A stretch of 64,000 nucleotides of DNA from Pleurodeles waltl (Eukaryota; Chordata; Amphibia; Caudata; Salamandridae): NCBI RefSeq assembly GCF_031143425.1, contig NC_090444.1:1348506323-1348570322 (forward strand). The letters run 5' to 3'. The notes beneath the pieces were generated by a model, which saw only the letters and a list, made by a program, of their open reading frames with translations, made no database searches and was not told where the DNA came from. How positions within the stretch are numbered: the stretch's first letter is position 1; each line of letters begins with the position of its first letter. The translations under genes were made by a program, and so were the position numbers. This document shows, piece after piece, positions 57,598 through 64,000 of the stretch.

Positions 57598-58661
57598 TTA
57601 GCAAAACAAGTACTATTGCCCCTTGTCTTTCTCTACATTTTTTCCTTCCAAATATAGGAGTGTGTGTAAAAAAGACATCTATTTGAGAAATTCCCTGTAA
57701 TTCACGTGCTACTATGGTCACCCCGGAATTCAGAGATGTGCAAATAACCACTGCTCCTCAACACCTTATCTTGTGCCCTTTTTGGAAATGCAAAGGTTTT
57801 CTTGATAGCAATTTTTTACTCCTTATATTTCAGCAAATGAATTGCTGTATACCCGGTATAGAATGAAAACGCACTGCAGGGTGCAGCTCATTTATTGGCT
57901 CTGGGTTCCTCGGGTTCTTGATGAACCTACAAACCCTATATATCCCCGCAACCAGAGGAGTCCAGCAGACGTAACGGTATATTGCTTTCGATAATCTGAC
58001 ATTGCAGGGAAAAGTTACAGAGTAAAACGTAGAGAAAAATTGATGGTTTTTTCACCTCAATTTCAATATTTTTCTTTTTCAGCTGTTATTTTCTGTAGGA
58101 AACCCTTGTAGGATCTACACAAATGACCCCTTGCTGAATTCAGAATTTTGTCTACTTTTCAGAAATGTTTAGGTTTCTGGGATCCAGCATTGGTTTCATG
58201 ACCATTCCTGTCACTGACTGGAAGGAGGCTGAAAGCACAAAAAATTGCACAAATGGGGTATGCCCCAGTAAAATGCCAAAATTGTGTTGAAAAATTGGGT
58301 TTTCTGATTCAAGTCTGCCTGTTCCTGAAAGCTGGGAAGCTGCTGAGTTTAGCACCGCAAACCCTTTGTTGATGCCATTTTCAGGGGAAAAACCACAAGC
58401 CGCCTTCTGCAGCCACTTTTTCCAATTTTTTTGAAAAAAACGAAATTTTCACTGTATTTTGGCCAATTTCTTGGCCTCCTTCAGGGGAACCCACAAAGTC
58501 TGGGTACCTCTAGAATCCCTAGGATGTTGGAAAAAAAGGACGCAAATTTGGCTTGGTTAGCTTATGTGGACAAAAAGTTATGAGGGCCTAAGCGCGAACT
58601 GCCCCAAATAGGCAAAAAAAGGCCTGGCACAGGAGGGGGAAAAGGCCTGGCAGCGAAGGGG
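57598..58661. other. Single-copy-like right end of the TTAA element
   Basis: The satellite stops in mid-unit after GAGACTTGGGGGAACA. The following 1 kb shows no tandem structure and no gene. AT-rich palindromic runs lie near 58425-58450. It ends with the terminal repeat at 58661. Confidence 0.6.
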
Positions 58662-60062
58662 TTAATATTACTATTTTAGAAATGCCACTTTTAGAAAGTG
58701 GGCATTTCTTTGCACTTACTACCATCTGTGCCTTACAGCCTGTCTCACCCAGACAACCACAAAACACAAGACACTCTGTCACATCTGCATTCATCTACTT
58801 AATCAATGGGTCTTCCTGGGCAGGAAGGGTGGAGGGGTTCTCTCTTACATTTCAAAGGCCAGTGGCCTGCCCTCACACAAAGGACTGATAACCCCCCACA
58901 GGGATCCTAAGAGACAGGACTGGGCTGAAATGGGAACTTGTGCACTTCAAAACCACTTTTTGAAGTTTCCCTCACTTCAAAGGCATTTTGGGGTATATAA
59001 ACTGGGTCTCTTACTCCACCAAATCAGACACTTCGGGACCCACACCTGCACTCTGTCAGAGGAACTGCCTGGCTGCCCAAAGGACTCATCTGGACTGCTT
59101 TGCTGAGAAGGACTGCTGTCCTGCTTGTTGCCCTGCTGCCCGGCTGGCCTCTGACTCTGCTGGAAGGACTCTGCCTTCCTCCTGAAGTGCTCTAAAAGGG
59201 CCTGGTTTGAGCTTGCTTCCTGTTTCTGAAGTCTCTGAGCCAACAAAGACTTCACCGCTTCAAAAAAATTCCTGTTGTGTCGAAAATCGATGCAACACCT
59301 GCAGAAATCAATGCAAAGCATGCATTGCAGCTGAGAAATCACCGCACCGCCGACCGGAACAACACAGCACTGACTTCCTGACTGGAAATTCGACACAGCG
59401 CCTCCCTTGCACCGGAAAATTAAACGCCTACCGAATTGACACATTGCATGCTCCTTCTACCAGCACACCAATGATTTTCAACGCATCGTCCCTGGGCGTC
59501 AAAATATCCCTGCATCGCAGTGAGGAACCAAGCCTGCGCACCTGAAAAAACAATGCAACCCCTTGCAGCGTGGAAAGAAACGATGCACTATCTGTGCCGC
59601 GCCAGTAAATCTGACGCAACACCTTATTTTTGCACACCTCCCCTTCTCTGTGGTCCCGGTGCATCATTATTTTTGACCCATCCCTGATACTGTGTGTTAC
59701 AAAATACACAACTATTGATTTCCAAGGATTTAGAGTCTTTTAAACCTTTTTAAAGTGATATTTCAACATGTGCTAATTGGATCTTTGTTGTTTTAACCTT
59801 TTTTTATTCAGATGAATATTATTTATTTTTCTAAGCCTGTGTGGTGTATTTCCGTGGTGTTTTCATTGTGTTACTGTATGATTTATTGCACAAATACTTT
59901 GCACATTGCCTTCTAAGTTAAGCCTGACTGCTCAGTGCTAAGCTACCAGAGGGTGGGCAGAGGATAATTTGGATTGTGTTGTGACTTGCCCTGACTAGGA
60001 TTGTGACCCCCTATTTGGATAAGGGTGTATACCTCTGCCAACTAGAGGCCCCATTTCTAACA
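58662..60062 (+). mobile_element. Solo LTR, right part (U3 end, R, U5)
   Basis: It resumes after the TTAA at 58662. A TATATAA box at 58994-59000 lies in GGGGTATATAAACTGGG, consistent with a plus-strand LTR promoter. The end CCCCATTTCTAACA at 60062 is the CA terminus of an LTR. No internal retrotransposon sequence follows, so it is a solo LTR. Confidence 0.7.
58994..59000 (+). promoter_or_regulatory. TATA box of the solo LTR
   Basis: TATATAA in a GC-flanked context about 330 bp after the insertion point, the usual position before an R region. Confidence 0.5.
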
Positions 60063-60331
60063 ATACATTTACCCTGTGTGTACTGCCCCAAATGCCTCTA
60101 CCCGAGTCTGTCCTCTTCTTCCACGTTACCACCATCTTTTGATCTCTATGCCACCCTCATCACCAAACCTCCCTTCCTCTTGCTCCCCTTGTGATACGTT
60201 AGCCCAGCAGCTGTCCAAGCAGTACCAATTTTAGGTGTGAGGTGAGCTCCAGAGCCGTTTTGAAGCATTGGGAAAAGTAGACAGTTTCCTTGGTAATCCA
60301 CCTCACAAGCTAGCCTCTCTCTCCACCACAC
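60063..60331. other. Spacer, nothing recognised
   Basis: Pyrimidine-leaning sequence between the LTR and the MITE, with no supported gene. Confidence 0.5.
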
Positions 60332-60334
60332 TTT

Positions 60335-61250
60335 GGGGAATATTTATACTCTGTTTGCGCCGGATTTGCGTCGTTTTTTTTTTACGCAAATCTGACGCAA
60401 AACTAACTCCATATTTATACTTTGGCATTAGACCCGTCTAGCGCCAACGATCTTGGAGTTTGCGTCATTTTTTAGCGTGGACACCTTCCTTGCGTTAATG
60501 ATATGCAAGGTAGGCGTTCCCGTCTAAAAAATGACTCCGAGGCATGTGCGCCGTATTTACACTCCCGGGCAAAAATGACGCCCGGGAGTGGGCGGGTAAA
60601 AAAAAATGACGTCCAGCCGCTTTAGCGTCATTTTTTAACGCCTGGTCAGGGCAGGCGTTAAGGGACCTGTGGGCTCTGAAGGAGCCCAGAGGTGCCCTCC
60701 CATGCCCCCAGGGACACCCCCTGCCACCCTTGCCCACCCCAGGAGGACGCCCAAGGATGGAGGGACCCATCCCAGGGAACTGAAGGTAAGTTCAGGTAAG
60801 TATTTTTTCTTTTTTTTTTGGGGTGGCATAGGGGGGCCTGATTTGTGCCCCCCTACATGCCACTATGCTCAATGGCCATGCCCAGGGGACATAAGTCCCC
60901 TGGGCATGGCCATTGGGCAAGGGGGCATGACTCCTGTCTTTGCTAAGACAGGAGTCATTTCAATGGGGGTTGGGAGTAAAAAAAAAAATGGCGCTAATCG
61001 GGTTGAGGCGAAAATTTTGCCTCAGCCTGACTTGCCCCATTTTTTGGCGCCCAAGCTCCATTTTCCCCTATGCCGGCGCTGCCTGGTGTAAGTCATTTTT
61101 TTTTACGCACACCAGGCAGCTCCGCCGGCTAACGTCATTCCATAAATAAGGCGCCCGCATGGCGCTTTGGAATGGCGTTAGCCGACGTTAAATTTTTTGG
61201 CGCACAACTGCGTTGGCGCAGTTGTGCGCCAAAAAGTATAAATACGGCCC
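60335..61250. mobile_element. Harbinger-type MITE, copy 2 (inverted)
   Basis: 916 bp between TTT at 60332-60334 and 61251-61253. It starts GGGGAATATTTATACTC and ends AAAAAGTATAAATACGGCCC. It is in reverse orientation relative to the copy at 21574, with the same block order: AGGCGTTAAGGGACC, GGCTCTGAAGGAGCCCA, CCCAGGGGACATAAGTCCCCTGG and AGACAGGAGTCAT. There is no coding sequence. Similarity to copy 1 is high by eye, so the family moved fairly recently. Confidence 0.9.
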
Positions 61251-61253
61251 TTT

Positions 61254-61985
61254 GTGCCTGCGTCTACATCTCTATCCTCTCCGTCACCGCTCGGTTTCTA
61301 TGTCACCTCCCTATTTTTCCATTCCATCTACTCTTACCTCATCTCTCCTTTTAATTCACTCTTTCCATCTCACTGTAACGCACATCTTGTCCTTTCTTTC
61401 ACCTCTAAATCTGCCTCTCTACTGCACCTCTGATATCTCCTTACCCCACCACTACATAACCTCTCAAACTGACCTCACCATTCATTTGCTACCTCACCTA
61501 TCAATCTCCCTTCTTTCCCTGTGTGACCTGTTATTCCTTTCTTGCAGCCTTCTTTCTGCATCAATGTACTAGACTTATCTTTCTATATATTACTTCTCAT
61601 TTCGTCCCTCTCTACCTCACCACTCTCTACATTGCACCTCTCTTTACTAATCCCTTTACTTCACTGTAGCGCTAACTCACCCGTTTGTACCCCAACCCTC
61701 TCTCTCCCTCTATCTACATTTTCTTCTTATCTCTAGATCTCTCTACCTGTCTACGTCATTCTAAGTCTGTATATCTCTTACACTGCCATTCTTTCTCCAA
61801 CTTCCTCTTTCTTTGTATCTGTAGCTTTCTTTCTGGCTACAATCTTTACATTCTTCTTTACTTCACCTGTCTCGCTACCTCATCTACACCTCTGGCTCTT
61901 TTCGGCTTCCACTTCACCTCACTCGTTATGCTCTTCTCATTATCTCCCTGTACTTCTCATATCTTGCACCCCTTCACATGTATCT
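61254..61985. repeat. 730 bp pyrimidine-rich tract
   Basis: The plus strand is almost all C and T with interspersed A (CTCTCC, CTACCTC and ACCTC runs), a degenerate simple-sequence tract. The frames in it are a result of composition. Confidence 0.6.
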
Positions 61986-62474
61986 CCCTCGGCACAGCCG
62001 AGGCTTACTGTCTAGCCGGAGAAGTATACACACAGAAAGAGAAAAGTATAAGACAGGTAGGGCAAAATAAATAAGAAGAAATGTATTAGCTGTCACATCA
62101 CGAATGGTGAAAATCCTGACAGCAGTGCATTGACTGTCATTGTTGCATAAATAATGCAAGTATGAATGGGGAATTTATTTGTGATTGCGAATATCTGGCA
62201 ATTTGAACTACAATTTCAAGCCCAATGTGCATTTATGCATAATTTTGCTCTTATGCATTAGCCCACTAAATAGCTATCAAATCATACTCACTGTATCTTT
62301 CATCATACTATAGGAAGAAGTAGGCTTGTTAGACACGAAATTCCACGTAAAGGTTTGTTGATTTGTTGGTTTGCTATTTGGCTAATGGAGACAGGGTAAC
62401 TTGAGCCTTTGCCTGTTTTGTGTGACCCTGTTTCTGAACGTTTAGCATAAAAGTCTTTTTTTTTTTTTAATTAG

Positions 62475-62593
62475 GTTATGGATACAAAGTTAAAAGTTGT
62501 TCCCAACGTGTCGTATTGCTCCTTGTTTCTGCCAGAAGATGGGGAATACCTTTTCAATGTAAATAAGGAAAGAAAACCGGCTTGGTCAAAGCT
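62475..62593 (+). CDS. Possible internal host exon, gene unknown
   Basis: 119 bp, open in one frame. It follows a long T tract and TTAATTAG acceptor and ends at AAAGCT next to a consensus GTAAGT donor. It encodes 39 residues plus two bases (VVPNVSYCSLFLPEDGEYLF, then a Lys-rich end). The next frame codon after the donor would be a stop, as expected for an intron. There is no recognisable family. It is too short for a confident call, but both splice sites are strong and it lies outside the identified repeats. Confidence 0.45.
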
Positions 62594-63407
62594 GTAAGTA
62601 ACCGTGCATTAAACATTCTGCACTACAACACCCAACTTAAAATCATGCCCACAGTATTAAACAGAGGCCTATAGCTGCGGGAACTCGGGAGGCGTGCAGT
62701 AGAAGTTACCAATCTGAACCAAGAAACAGAAAACAAATGGCAACATACACAGGCAGATATACTTTTGAAGCTATGCAGCGGAGCCGTAAACATTTCAACA
62801 TATAATTGATTTTGTTTTAATTTGTATCACAAAAAGAAAACATATCCAGTTAACTTTTATCTCATGATCACATTTGTGCATTTAGAAGGGTAATTACCTA
62901 TTTTCCCTAAAAAATACTTGAAACTCTTATAAATCGGTCTTTGTTATTTCACGTTTTTTTGAATTCCCATCGAGCATGTAACCTTATAATTATAACTGGC
63001 TATCATCTTGTTTCCAAGGACTTAATCATTAATCGTAAATGTAAACATAGAACTCCGTGACTTTCGACGTCAGAGTACTTTCTTTAACGGCAGTGCTGAT
63101 GCACAGAACCACAGGTATTGCCTAACAGCAACAGCTTAAATACTTGATTCAGTATCAAAATGTGCTAGAATAAGCTATTTTACAATTATTAATAGTAATA
63201 CATACACTCATTAAAAAATTGTATGCTGCAGAGTTTCATTGGAATGGGTTGAAAAATAGAACAAAATAAAAAAATTGCAAACTGTATCTTGCATGTTTGT
63301 TGAAGATTCTCAGAGAAATAACAACTTTTGTACATGTTAGGAGTCATAATCAATATGATTCCGCAAATAGTTCATATTGATTTAGGAAAGAATCGTAATT
63401 TTCAGCG

Positions 63408-63413
63408 TTTATT
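63408..63413 (-). terminator. Poly(A) signal for the terminal exon
   Basis: AATAAA on the minus strand (TTTATT on plus), 141 nt after the stop codon at 63554. The spacing fits a short 3' UTR. Confidence 0.45.
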
Positions 63414-63553
63414 TACAAATAAAATATTTAAATTAAATACAGTACAACTTAAGGATGTGTTTTACATAAATACATACAAAGTTAAAAAAACAACCTATAC
63501 AACTTGGAAACGTGTTTCATGTAGATCCTATCTGATACAGGTCTCTACAGTTC

Positions 63554-63859
63554 TCAGGTTTTTACGACACCTTCAAGAAAATCCTTCTCGACCATCTCCT
63601 CTATTTTTTGCCTGGCTTTGCTCGAAAACAGTTTTTGGCTCTCCGGTTTAATGTCCTTATTGGGAAATGAAGTGGGGTACAAGACGGGACTCCCTGAGTG
63701 TCCAGTACATTTGCTTGTAACTTTGCTGTTGAAGACCTGACTGAGCACGTTGAAAAAAGGCAGAAGCTGCTCCATGCTGCGAATGGTGTAAATGGTTAAC
63801 AGCAGATGGCCTGGCTCCCAGTCCAATGTTCTCCCCGAGTTGTCTTCCTCTGGGTTTTT
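63554..63859 (-). CDS. Terminal coding exon of a host gene
   Basis: On the minus strand a CATTTTTCAG acceptor opens at 63859 in phase 0 and reads 101 codons to a TGA at 63554. The sequence has hydrophobic and helical features (LLLTIYTIRSMEQLLPFF), then a charged helix (ARQKIEEMVEKDFLE) and the end GVVKT. Codon use and composition differ from the neighbouring repeats. An AATAAA lies 141 nt downstream. Upstream exons would be to the right of the window. I do not recognise the protein. Confidence 0.6.
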   Translation of the reverse strand, partial: KNPEEDNSGRTLDWEPGHLLLTIYTIRSMEQLLPFFNVLSQVFNSKVTSKCTGHSGSPVLYPTSFPNKDIKPESQKLFSSKARQKIEEMVEKDFLEGVVKT

Positions 63860-64000
63860 CTGAAAAATGGAAACGATATGAGGTTATATGGATCACAGTA
63901 ATTTTGCAGTTTAAATGATGAAACATAGGTTTCGATTCTCAAACAGAGAAACGATTTGTGAATCATCAAACTTTTGTGCCCTGACAAATTACGTACTACT

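Larger units (their letters stand above)
40777..58661. mobile_element. Giant 17,885 bp TTAA-flanked DNA element
   Basis: It is flanked by TTAA at 40773-40776 and 58662-58665. The ends are imperfectly inverted: CCCCTTCTGTGCCCAGG on the left and, as complement, CCCCTTCGCTGCCAGGCC on the right. TTAA targets with CCC-type ends fit piggyBac-like elements; Kolobok elements also use TTAA. There is no transposase gene. The interior is, in order, serial hairpins, a hairpin tandem array, a 373 bp satellite and about 1 kb of single-copy-like DNA. The host sequence is a solo LTR that joins cleanly when the element is removed. Near its right end CCAGGCC-type motifs recur as a short direct repeat (58621-58650). 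Confidence 0.85.

Noticed and set aside
61685..62074. 129-codon Ser/Leu-rich frame
   Set aside because: It is a by-product of the pyrimidine-rich tract, with no motif.

Overview
Eukaryotic repeat-rich DNA. Nothing bacterial is visible: there is no operon-style gene packing, no rRNA or tRNA and no CRISPR array. The mix of PIF/Harbinger DNA transposons, a Ty3/gypsy-type element with 2.66 kb LTRs, a DIRS-like relic, a TTAA-flanked DNA transposon and almost no host coding sequence suggests a giant vertebrate genome. A salamander or newt is my best guess; this is inference from repeat content, not proof. Most long open frames in this window are by-products of tandem repeats.

Layout. (1) 1-8075: a Harbinger element (A) on the minus strand with two apparently intact two-exon genes, a HARBI1-type transposase (395 aa) and a Myb/SANT-like partner (260 aa). 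Its left end is outside the window and its right end has decayed. (2) 8076-20789: an inverted, broken relative (B) of element A, split by a 10,386 bp Harbinger element of another family (D, 8894-19279, TSD TTT). D carries an intact transposase, an intact Myb/SANT gene, a third broken SANT-type gene and three minisatellites. (3) 20790-24509: a third Harbinger relic (C) with a broken SANT gene whose intron holds a 920 bp MITE (TSD TTA). C ends inside an antisense LTR fragment. (4) 25140-35245: a DIRS-like gag relic followed by a full-length LTR retrotransposon (27130-35240, TSD AACTG). Its 2.8 kb interior codes for broken gag and protease but no reverse transcriptase or integrase. (5) 35385-40030: decayed MITEs, duplicated noncoding DNA and a few exon-like open stretches. 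(6) 40030-60062: one solo LTR split at TTAA by a 17,885 bp TTAA-flanked element. That element consists almost entirely of serial perfect hairpins (40777-41239), a hairpin tandem array (41240-44690) and a 373 bp satellite (44690-57597) with 1,119 bp higher-order units and a near-identical 5,071 bp duplication. (7) 60335-61250: a second MITE copy, inverted relative to the first. (8) 61254-64000: a pyrimidine-rich tract and two plausible host exons on opposite strands.

How it fits together. The window records successive insertions, most dated relative to each other by target-site duplications: D into B, MITE into C, C into an LTR, an LTR element next to or into DIRS, and the TTAA element into a solo LTR. 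The transposase plus Myb/SANT pairs of A and D match the two-protein Harbinger system, in which the SANT protein is known to recruit the transposase to DNA and the nucleus. The most unusual object is the 17.9 kb TTAA element, which has the hallmarks of a satellite array captured or born inside a DNA transposon.
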